The notes under the pieces were generated by a model. The model was not told the DNA's origin. It saw nothing but the letters and a program-made list of their open reading frames with translations, and ran no database searches. DNA of 7,567 nucleotides from an uncultured Verrucomicrobiota bacterium (GTDB lineage Bacteria > Verrucomicrobiota > Verrucomicrobiia > Limisphaerales > UBA9464), in assembly GCA_903930165.1 (NCBI GenBank), contig CAIYXO010000955.1:1-7567 (forward strand). Reading direction: 5' to 3'. This document shows, one piece after another, positions 1 through 6,255 of the stretch (position 1 is its first letter; every line of letters starts with the position of its first letter). The position numbers were made by a program, and so were the translations under genes.

Positions 1-1084
1 GCATCTTGCCCAGCAGGTCCGCAGGATGGGACGGATCCGCCTCGAACGGCTTCGAGCCGGCGGCATCGAATTCCGCCACCAGGACGCCGAGGTCGCGCAG
101 CGAGGCCACGAACTTGGCCGGCTCACCCTCCGGCTTTCCGCGGTACACGGTGATCCGCTCCAGGCGCGCGGTGACGTTCGGCTTCAACGCCACGAGAACC
201 GCGATCCGACCGCCGGGAAGCAACACGCCCAGCGCGTCCCGCTCCGTCGTGGTGTCGTCCTCCCCGTCGTCGCCGCCACGGTTGCGGAACCTCCCGGCAT
301 TCTGGGTCGCCGGGGTGCTCTTGGGGCTGCGGAAACTGAGCCGCACGCGGAAGAGCGACTCCTTCGTGTGCTTCTCCAATTCGCCGAGCTTCGCCGCGAA
401 TTCGGTGACCGTGAACCGGCTCCAGCGCTGCGGATCGCCCTTCCATCCATGGTTGGGGTCCGAGCGGTGGTTCATCACCAGTCCCAGCGCCCGGCCGTCG
501 GCGGAGATGGCGATTCCCTGGTTCTCGGTCACCCGGTGTCCGCGACCGTCGGGTGTTTCCAGGAAGCCCCCGCCGAACGGCAACATCACCCGGGTCAGTT
601 GGCCGTCCTGCCGGAAGTAGGTCACGACGCCCACCGGTGAGTCCGAGCCGCGGGGCGCGAACTTCAGCGGGACCGCCCCCTTCAACGGGGCATCCAGGGT
701 CAGCAGCAAGGCCCAGTTGTCCCGGTAGTGGGCTTCCACCTTGGCCGTGGTCGTCGCGTCGCCCTGCCGGACGACGATCGACTCGATGAACCGCGGATGG
801 ATGCACGGGTCCATGGCCACGATCCGGTCCGTCCCGACGAGGTAGCCACAGGTCTCCAGCGGACGCTCCTCGGCGATGATGTCGGCCAAGGTGTTGAAGC
901 GGGGGCCATTGGAACGCGGATCCTGGTCGAGGATGCCATGGGGGGCGTCGCCCTTGTCGAACCTCAGGTGGAATTCCACCTGGACGAGACCCTTGGCGAC
1001 CGAGGCGATCACCTTGGCGGGGTCGAGCGGGGCGGCTCCGGCCACCAACGTGGTCAACAGGAGCAGGAAGACGGCGCGCATCAT
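1..1084 (-). CDS. Secreted trypsin-fold pseudoprotease, tandem domains, 3' end cut by window edge
   Basis: The frame is open from ATG at 1084 to the window edge (361 codons, no stop). A second ATG follows directly, so either Met may be used. Residues 3-18 form a hydrophobic signal peptide with a likely A-G-A cleavage region, so the product should be exported. Residues about 78-205 follow the HtrA/trypsin-like layout: G-Y-L-V-G then R-I-V, a strand ending I-V-V, R-D-N-W-A-L-L, and later E-N-Q-G followed by S-A-D-G-R-A-L-G. Against the usual pattern the catalytic His falls at P93, Asp at N123 and Ser at Q189, so it is probably not an active peptidase. Residues about 284-349 repeat the first half of that domain, after an acidic linker (D-D-G-E-D-D, 272-277). 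It diverges from the DUF2959 gene across a 129-bp spacer. Role unknown; binding or scaffolding in the envelope is inference. The fold call is moderately secure; the reading frame is secure. Confidence 0.8.
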   Translation of the reverse strand, partial: MMRAVFLLLLTTLVAGAAPLDPAKVIASVAKGLVQVEFHLRFDKGDAPHGILDQDPRSNGPRFNTLADIIAEERPLETCGYLVGTDRIVAMDPCIHPRFIESIVVRQGDATTTAKVEAHYRDNWALLLTLDAPLKGAVPLKFAPRGSDSPVGVVTYFRQDGQLTRVMLPFGGGFLETPDGRGHRVTENQGIAISADGRALGLVMNHRSDPNHGWKGDPQRWSRFTVTEFAAKLGELEKHTKESLFRVRLSFRSPKSTPATQNAGRFRNRGGDDGEDDTTTERDALGVLLPGGRIAVLVALKPNVTARLERITVYRGKPEGEPAKFVASLRDLGVLVAEFDAAGSKPFEADPSHPADLLGKM

Positions 1085-1213
1085 GCGGCCGGACCGTAAG
1101 TCGAATCCCGGCCGTCTCCAACAGGGCAATTCGGCGGCTCCCTCCGCATCGGCGCGGACCCGCCCGACCCGGTTTGCCTTGGCCGGGAATCGTGCCCGCC
1201 CTAGCGTCGCCGG
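1085..1213. promoter_or_regulatory. Divergent intergenic region between the pseudoprotease and DUF2959 genes
   Basis: This 129-bp spacer separates two divergent starts, so promoters for both directions must lie in it or inside the flanking genes. I see no convincing -35/-10 pair at normal spacing, no strong hairpin and no operator-like palindrome. Neither start has a purine-rich ribosome binding site. The assignment as regulatory rests on geometry alone. Confidence 0.35.
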
Positions 1214-1864
1214 ATGCACCTGCAACCGGTCCGACGCGCCCTCCTCGGGCTGCTCCTCGTGACGTTCCTCGCCGGCTGCCAGACCGCCTACTACGGCGTG
1301 ATGGAGAAGTTCGGCGTGGAGAAACGAGACCTCCTGCGCAAGGCCGTGGCGCTCGCCCGGGACGAACAGAAGGAGACGGGCAAGGAGTTCCAGGACGCGC
1401 TCACCCGGCTCCAGTCCCTGTACGGCGGAACCGGAAGCGACTTGGAGAAGACCTACGGACGGCTCAAGGCGGATCTCGATTCGTGCCGCACCGGCGCCGA
1501 GGACGCCCGGAAACGGATCCGCGACATGGACCGCGTGGCCGAGGACCTCTTCGCAGAATGGAACTCGGAGATCGCCCAGTTCACTAACCCGGCCTTCGCC
1601 GCGGACAGCCGCCGGAAGCTCTCGGAGACGCGGTCCAGGTACCAGCAGCTCGCCGGATCCCTGCGCTCCGCCGAGTCCACCATGGACCCGGTCCTGAAGT
1701 CGTTCCAGGAACACGTCCTGTACCTGAAGCACAACCTCAACGCCGCGGCCATCGGTTCGCTGAAGGGCGAGGCGTCGCGCATCGAGACGCAGATCCGGGA
1801 CCTCATCGTCCAGATGAACGGCTCCATCCAACAGGCCGACGCCTTCATCCGCACCCTCGAGTGA
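1214..1864 (+). CDS. DUF2959 family lipoprotein, coiled-coil
   Basis: A 216-residue protein matching the DUF2959 family (PF11172) along its length. Residues 8-22 form a short hydrophobic signal ending in a lipobox L-A-G-C (Cys22), so it should be lipidated and held at the inner or outer membrane facing the periplasm. Family landmarks follow in order: Y-Y-G-V-M-E-K-F-G then K-R-D, G-S-D-L-E-K-T-Y, L-F-A-E-W-N-S-E, S-R-R-K-L-S-E-T-R, and the diagnostic V-L-Y-L-K-H-N-L-N-A-A-A-I. The mature part is almost all heptad-rich helix, so a coiled-coil bundle is expected. Length is normal for the family. The biochemical role of DUF2959 is unknown to me. The stop is followed 54 bp later by the TIM-barrel gene on the same strand, so co-transcription is possible, but there is no obvious functional link. 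The start was chosen because it places the signal peptide and lipobox correctly. Confidence 0.93.
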   Translation: MHLQPVRRALLGLLLVTFLAGCQTAYYGVMEKFGVEKRDLLRKAVALARDEQKETGKEFQDALTRLQSLYGGTGSDLEKTYGRLKADLDSCRTGAEDARKRIRDMDRVAEDLFAEWNSEIAQFTNPAFAADSRRKLSETRSRYQQLAGSLRSAESTMDPVLKSFQEHVLYLKHNLNAAAIGSLKGEASRIETQIRDLIVQMNGSIQQADAFIRTLE

Positions 1865-1866
1865 GC

Positions 1867-1908
1867 ACCGACGCCCGCCGCCTGAAACCCGAAACCTGGC
1901 ACCCAACT
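1867..1908 (+). repeat. Degenerate heptamer array (CCYGAMN), array 1
   Basis: Six consecutive 7-nt units start two bases after the DUF2959 stop codon: ACCGACG, CCCGCCG, CCTGAAA, CCCGAAA, CCTGGCA, CCCAACT. A further CCTGACC follows one base out of phase at 1910-1916, just before the next start. The period is visible as a CC[CT] or ACC at every seventh base. The same unit occurs on the opposite strand at 4188-4215. Function unknown. Confidence 0.55.
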
Positions 1909-1918
1909 TCCTGACCGA

Positions 1919-2731
1919 ATGCGATTCGCCATCTGCAGCGAGATCTTCAAGGACTGGCCCCTCGACCGCGCCCTGCGCTTCGCCAAGGAGGCGGGATACG
2001 ACGGTTTCGAGGTCGCCCCGTTCACCCTCGCCCCGCTGGTCACCGACATCACCCGGGACCGACGGAGCGAGATCCGTCGAATGGCCGCCGACGCCGGCAT
2101 CGCCGTGAGCGGCATCCATTGGGTGCTGGCCTACACCGAGGGCATGCACGTGAACCATCCGGATCCGGCATGGCGTCAACGCGCCGCCGACTACCTCCGC
2201 GAGGCCGTGGACTTCTGCGCCGACCTCGGAGGCACCCACATGATCTTCGGCTCGCCGAAGCGGCGCGACGTGCTCGAGGGCGTCTCCGCCGCCGATGCCC
2301 GGACGTGGACGCTCGACACGTTCCGACCGGCGACGCACCTGGCCGAGCAACGCGGCGTGACGATCTGCCTGGAACCGCTGGCGCCTTCGGAGACCAACTT
2401 CCTCAACACCGCGGCCGACACCGCGGCCCTCGCCCGGGAGATGGGTTCCCCTGCGTTCACGGTCATGCTCGACGTGAAGGCCATGGCCTCGGAGGCAAGG
2501 CCCGTGGCCGAGACCATCCGGGCCAACGCCGGCGGCTTCGCCTATTTCCACGCCAACGATGAGAACCTGAAGGGGCCGGGTTTCGGCGACACGGACTACG
2601 CGCCCATCGGCGCGGCGCTGAAGGCGGTCGGCTACGGCGGCTGGGTCTCGGTCGAGGTCTTCCGCTTCGAGGAAGGCCCCGAGGCCATCGCCCTCCGCAG
2701 CCGAGAACACCTCCGTCGGCATCTCGGCTGA
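1919..2731 (+). CDS. Sugar phosphate isomerase/epimerase-like TIM barrel (xylose isomerase-like, PF01261)
   Basis: A 270-residue single-domain (beta/alpha)8 barrel beginning M-R-F-A-I-C-S-E, with G-Y-D-G-F-E-V at the end of strand 2 and G-I-H-W (His67) in strand 3. Four predicted divalent-metal ligands sit at E152 (C-L-E-P-L), D185 (M-L-D-V-K), H211 (Y-F-H-A-N-D) and E246 (V-S-V-E-V-F). Their order and spacing match D-tagatose/D-psicose 3-epimerases, where the two Glu residues also shuttle the proton. The family's substrate contacts His188 and Arg217 correspond to Ala188 and Leu217 here, so the usual ketohexose substrate is unlikely. No signal peptide is visible, so it should be cytoplasmic. 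The next gene, an enolase-superfamily enzyme, begins 17 bp downstream on the same strand and probably shares the transcript. Fold and metal site are secure; the exact reaction (isomerase, epimerase or dehydratase-type) is undetermined. Confidence 0.9.
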   Translation: MRFAICSEIFKDWPLDRALRFAKEAGYDGFEVAPFTLAPLVTDITRDRRSEIRRMAADAGIAVSGIHWVLAYTEGMHVNHPDPAWRQRAADYLREAVDFCADLGGTHMIFGSPKRRDVLEGVSAADARTWTLDTFRPATHLAEQRGVTICLEPLAPSETNFLNTAADTAALAREMGSPAFTVMLDVKAMASEARPVAETIRANAGGFAYFHANDENLKGPGFGDTDYAPIGAALKAVGYGGWVSVEVFRFEEGPEAIALRSREHLRRHLG

Positions 2732-2748
2732 ACCACCCCCGAACACCG

Positions 2749-4158
2749 ATGTCCGCCAAGGTCCGCATCACCGGGGTCGCGCTCTGGTTCCTCCCGGTGA
2801 CCACCCGGGTCCCGCTGAAGTTCGGCACCGAGGCGCTGACCTCCGTGACCTGCGCCCGCGTGCGTTTGACCGTGGAGGACGCCGCCGGCCGGACCGCGAC
2901 CGGCTGGGGCGAGACCCCGTTGAGCGTGCAGTGGGTCTGGCCCTCGGCCAGTCCCTACGCCTCCCGCCTGGAAGCACTGCGGCTCTTCACCCGGATGCTG
3001 GCCAGGGCCTGGGTCCAGTTCTCCGACGTCGCCCATCCGCTGCGGCTGGGCACCGACTTCAGCGACCTGCTTCTTCCACGGCTGTGCGAGGACTTCAACG
3101 CCTCCGGACTCGCACCGGACTCGGATCCCCTGCCCCGGCTCGCGGCCCTGGTCTGCAGTTCGCCCTTCGACCTCGCCCTGCACGACGCCTTCGGTCGCCT
3201 GCACGGGATCTCCCCATTCGAAGCCTGTCGCGCCCCTTGGCTGGACCAGCCGTTGGTGGAGTTCCTCTCTCCAGATTCGAGGAAAGATCCCACGCTGGCC
3301 GGACGCCCCGTTTCGGCGCCGTTCCTTGCGACCCCGCGTCGGCGACTCGAAGCCTGGCACCTCGTCGGCGGACTGGATCCGCTGCATCCCGAGGAGCTCA
3401 CCGGGAAGGAGCCGCAGGACGGACATCCGATCCTGCTGGCCGACTGGATCCGCAAGGACGGCCTGACCTGCCTCAAGGTGAAGCTGCGCGGGAACGACGC
3501 CGACTGGGACTTCAGGCGGCTTGTGGAGGTCGGCGGGATCGGCGGTTCCCTCGGCGTCTCGTCCTTCACCGCCGACTTCAACTGCACCGTGCGCGATCCG
3601 TCCTACGTCGTCGACGTGCTCGACCGCCTGGAGACGGACAATCCGGAGATCCACCGCGCCCTGCTTTATGTGGAGCAGCCGTTCCCGTACGACCTGGAGG
3701 CGAACCCGATCGACGTCCGGGCGGTCAGCCGGCGGAAGCCCCTGTACCTCGACGAGAGCGCCCACGACTGGCGCCTGGTGCAGCTGGGCCGTGAGCTCGG
3801 CTGGACCGGCGTCGCCCTGAAGACCTGCAAGACCTTCAGCGGGGCCATCCTTTCCGCGGGCTGGGCCCACACCCACGGCATGGGGCTGATGGTTCAGGAC
3901 CTGACGAACCCGATGCTGGCGCAGGTGCCCCACGTGCAGCTCGCTGCAAACCTGCCGACCCTGCTCGGCGTCGAGACCAACGCCATGCAGTTCTATCCAG
4001 CCGCGAGCGAGCCCGAGTCGCGCATCCATCCCGGGCTGTACCGGAGGCGGGATGGCTGCGTGGACCTCTCGACCTTGGACGGCCATGGATTCGGCTATGC
4101 CGGTGTCGAATCGGTGAGGGATCTCGGAGAGCCGGACTTCTGCCACGGCGCCGGCTGA
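2749..4158 (+). CDS. Mandelate racemase/muconate lactonizing-type enolase superfamily enzyme
   Basis: A 469-residue enolase-superfamily protein. Residues 1-160 form the capping domain and end in a typical S-S-P-F-D-L-A-L-H-D-A-F-G-R-L-H-G helix. The barrel follows: K243-V-K245 is the K-x-K motif at the end of strand 2; metal ligands are predicted at D276 (A-D-F-N), E309 (V-E-Q-P-F) and D335/E336 (L-D-E-S-A); K358 (A-L-K-T-C-K-T) is the general base on the opposite face, as in the muconate lactonizing enzyme subgroup. The family reaction is abstraction of a proton alpha to a carboxylate, giving racemisation, dehydration or cycloisomerisation. Conserved C-terminal stretches M-V-Q-D-L-T-N-P-M and V-E-T-N-A-M-Q-F-Y-P then H-P-G-L-Y complete the active-site end. 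It is longer than the usual 350-400 residues because of an extra segment around 160-235. It lies 17 bp after the epimerase-like gene, suggesting a two-step sugar-acid pathway. The substrate cannot be read from sequence. Confidence 0.92.
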   Translation: MSAKVRITGVALWFLPVTTRVPLKFGTEALTSVTCARVRLTVEDAAGRTATGWGETPLSVQWVWPSASPYASRLEALRLFTRMLARAWVQFSDVAHPLRLGTDFSDLLLPRLCEDFNASGLAPDSDPLPRLAALVCSSPFDLALHDAFGRLHGISPFEACRAPWLDQPLVEFLSPDSRKDPTLAGRPVSAPFLATPRRRLEAWHLVGGLDPLHPEELTGKEPQDGHPILLADWIRKDGLTCLKVKLRGNDADWDFRRLVEVGGIGGSLGVSSFTADFNCTVRDPSYVVDVLDRLETDNPEIHRALLYVEQPFPYDLEANPIDVRAVSRRKPLYLDESAHDWRLVQLGRELGWTGVALKTCKTFSGAILSAGWAHTHGMGLMVQDLTNPMLAQVPHVQLAANLPTLLGVETNAMQFYPAASEPESRIHPGLYRRRDGCVDLSTLDGHGFGYAGVESVRDLGEPDFCHGAG

Positions 4159-4242
4159 TCGCTTCGAGCCGGATGGTAGGTGACCTCGAACAAGAGTCAG
4201 GCGTCAGGCGTCGGGCAGCGACGGCCAACGGACAACCCACAC
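4159..4242. other. Convergent intergenic spacer
   Basis: This 84-bp spacer lies between the stops of the enolase-type gene (plus) and the CotH gene (minus). Terminators for both would be expected here, but there is no GC-rich stem followed by a T-run on either strand. It holds a weak 6-bp inverted repeat (4163-4168 with 4185-4190) and the second heptamer array. Confidence 0.5.
4188..4215 (-). repeat. Degenerate heptamer array (CCYGAMN), array 2
   Basis: Read on the minus strand from 4215 downward the units are CCCGACG, CCTGACG, CCTGACT and the more degenerate CTTGTTC. On the plus strand this shows as GTCAGGC, GTCAGGC, GTCGGGC at 4196-4216. The unit is the same C-C-Y-G-A type as array 1, and as there it lies downstream of a stop codon in the sense of the preceding gene (the CotH gene ends at 4243). 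Confidence 0.6.
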
Positions 4243-6255
4243 TCACGGAGAAATCTCCACCGGCTCCGACCAGAGTGTGGCGACCCCCTTGGAATCCACC
4301 GTCCGCACCCGCAACCGATACTTCCGCCCCGCCTTGAGAACCGCCTTGGGCACTTCGACCTCGGGCACCCCGTTGGTCGCCCAGACCGGATGGATCTCAT
4401 AGGAGTTCGGGGTCCGGACATTGCCGATCGTGCCCCGCGTGACGTCGCCCAGACGCCATTCGACCCGGGAAGCCGTGGGTCCCCGAAAACGGAAGCGGGT
4501 CGCCCCGCCCTCCGGTGTTGGGGTCAGCACGTTCGGCAACTGGTACATCTCGGCCACCCTCTCGCGGCGGTCTTCCACGAACTTCTTCATGACCGAGCGC
4601 ATTCCATGGAAATCGCGCGTTGGCGAAGCCCGGTAGAAGGATCCGGGAGTCGACTTGAAGGGCATGACATGGCGGCTGGAAAGGATCGGGTGCCAGTCCC
4701 ACATCCGCCGGTCCGCCTCGGCCAACGTCGCCGCCGATGCCGGATCGGCCACGACCGCGGCCATCTCGTCGATCAACGCCCCGGTCTCCTCCTCGCTGTA
4801 CAGCAGCTGCAGGATCTCTCCCAGACGGCTGTTGAACTCCTTCCGTAAGCCCGGCTGATCCAGGATGCCTCCCACCTGAAACGGCTCACCGCCGTCGCCA
4901 TACATCCGCTCGGACCAGGACAGGTCCAGATCCCAAGGCACCACCGTCCAGCGTTTCGAAAGTGGATCCCTCCGGAAGAAGTAGTTCTTACCGTTGCCGA
5001 TGTCGTAGTGGTGGATGCAGTCGACGATGGCGCGGTAGCTGAAGTACGCAGGCAGGTCGACGTTCTTGCGCCACCAGGATTCGTCACGGCCACCCATCAG
5101 GGTTCCCAGGAATTGGGACACGGACCGTCCGTCCACCCCGTCCTTCCCGTCGTACGCGACGTCGGGCCGTCCGAATTCCATCTTGAACAGGCTCTGCCGC
5201 GGCAGCGCGTGGCCGGTCAGGAACGCGCCGTCCACGTTCTCCGTCGCGAGGAAGAGGCCGAAGAAGTCGCCGTCGTACTGGGTTGCCCCCGTTTCTCCGG
5301 TTCCTGTGACGGTCCGGAGCTGGAGGAAATGGGTCCTCGGCGCGGCCACTCCGGCGAGGTCGAAGAGGCGGAACCCGACCGATTCGAACAGGCCCTGTTC
5401 CCCACGCATTCCGTAATCGCCCTGCTGAAAGCAGGCTCCGAGGTTGAGCTTGCCCCACTTCGCCGGATACGGGCGACCGAAGTCGTCGCGGGCCTGGAGC
5501 TTGTGGCCGTCGTTGAAGTCGAACTTCCACATGTTCTTGCCCATGGCGTGCCGCCACTGGCCTCCCCGCGCCCGGAAGCGGACATGGTCGTGGACGGTTC
5601 CGTCGTCCGCCACCAAAGCCCCGCTCCAACGGTAGGCGCGGCGGGCTTCTTCGTCCCCGAACTGGGTGGGCTGGGTCCATTGGCTTTGCCTCACCCACTC
5701 GGCCCGCGTGACCAGGTGGTAGGCCTGCACCCGCCGCATCGCCGGGGCCGGAATGGTCATCGGCGACTTCTCCGCCCCGGATCCGGACGGACGGATCGCA
5801 CCGGTCCACGCCGGGATCCCGTCATGGACGAACCAGGCGAGGTTCGGCTCCTCGGCATCCGGCTTCGGATGGACCTGCCGACCCGAGGCCGCATCGACGA
5901 TCCGATACCGGACGAGCCGGCGATGCCGCTGCACCTCAGCCGGCACCTCGACGACGGAGGTCCCATTGGTCCCGGGCTTCAGCGGAAGCCTCTTCCAACC
6001 CTGAAGATACCCCGGATCGTCCTTGGCCACGTAGCTCCCCGGTTCCACCACCTGGTACTCGAGGGCCGGATCGGAAGCGCCGGACCGGACCGCCGACTCG
6101 AGGGTCACGCGGACCGCATCACCCGACTTGGGGAACCGCGGGGAATGAACCACCGGGGCGCCGAGACCGCGGACGACGAAGACGAGGAGGAAGAGGGAGC
6201 CCGCCAGGGTTCGAGCCAACATCCGGCACGGAGTCCCGGCGGAGGTCGGTCTCAT
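4243..6255 (-). CDS. CotH kinase family secreted protein with beta-sandwich C-terminus
   Basis: A 670-residue protein starting at ATG 6255. The frame stays open upstream to 6369, but this start overlaps the upstream gene's stop as ATGA, and residues 12-33 then form a basic-hydrophobic signal peptide ending in G-L-G-A-P. Residues about 34-165 look like an Ig-like beta domain (R-Y-R-I-V-D-A-A-S-G). The CotH domain (PF08757) spans about 205-520: D-G-D-F-F-G-L-F-L-A-T-E-N-V-D (328-342), L-F-K-M-E-F with K358, N-G-K-N-Y-F-F (421-427) and V-P-W-D-L-D (439-444), where the Asp residues are candidate metal ligands of this atypical kinase fold. Residues about 580-670 form a fibronectin type III-like or related beta domain. 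CotH of Bacillus phosphorylates spore-coat proteins; this setting has no sporulation genes, so a role in modifying exported or surface proteins is inference. It is probably translated with the upstream anchored protein. Confidence 0.9.
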   Translation of the reverse strand: MRPTSAGTPCRMLARTLAGSLFLLVFVVRGLGAPVVHSPRFPKSGDAVRVTLESAVRSGASDPALEYQVVEPGSYVAKDDPGYLQGWKRLPLKPGTNGTSVVEVPAEVQRHRRLVRYRIVDAASGRQVHPKPDAEEPNLAWFVHDGIPAWTGAIRPSGSGAEKSPMTIPAPAMRRVQAYHLVTRAEWVRQSQWTQPTQFGDEEARRAYRWSGALVADDGTVHDHVRFRARGGQWRHAMGKNMWKFDFNDGHKLQARDDFGRPYPAKWGKLNLGACFQQGDYGMRGEQGLFESVGFRLFDLAGVAAPRTHFLQLRTVTGTGETGATQYDGDFFGLFLATENVDGAFLTGHALPRQSLFKMEFGRPDVAYDGKDGVDGRSVSQFLGTLMGGRDESWWRKNVDLPAYFSYRAIVDCIHHYDIGNGKNYFFRRDPLSKRWTVVPWDLDLSWSERMYGDGGEPFQVGGILDQPGLRKEFNSRLGEILQLLYSEEETGALIDEMAAVVADPASAATLAEADRRMWDWHPILSSRHVMPFKSTPGSFYRASPTRDFHGMRSVMKKFVEDRRERVAEMYQLPNVLTPTPEGGATRFRFRGPTASRVEWRLGDVTRGTIGNVRTPNSYEIHPVWATNGVPEVEVPKAVLKAGRKYRLRVRTVDSKGVATLWSEPVEISP

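Noticed and set aside
123..1121. 332-codon minus-strand open frame overlapping the pseudoprotease
   Set aside because: The translation is Arg/Gly/Pro-rich with no structure. The other minus-strand frame gives a signal peptide and a trypsin-like layout over the same bases.
1174..1207. TTGCCT and TAGCGT as a -35/-10 pair for the DUF2959 gene
   Set aside because: The spacing is 22 bp and the -10 element is a poor match and too close to the start codon.
2632..4146. 504-codon open frame on the minus strand, antisense to the enolase-type gene
   Set aside because: It is a codon-position shadow in GC-rich sequence: biased Gly/Arg/Val/Gln composition, no domain, and the plus-strand gene has clear catalytic motifs throughout.
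4163..4190. Inverted repeat TTCGAG...CTCGAA as a terminator
   Set aside because: The stem is only 6 bp with a 16-nt loop and there is no T-run on either strand; such a repeat is expected by chance at this length.
4196..4216. Short tandem GTCAGGC units as a CRISPR array
   Set aside because: Units are 7 nt with no spacers and no cas genes nearby.
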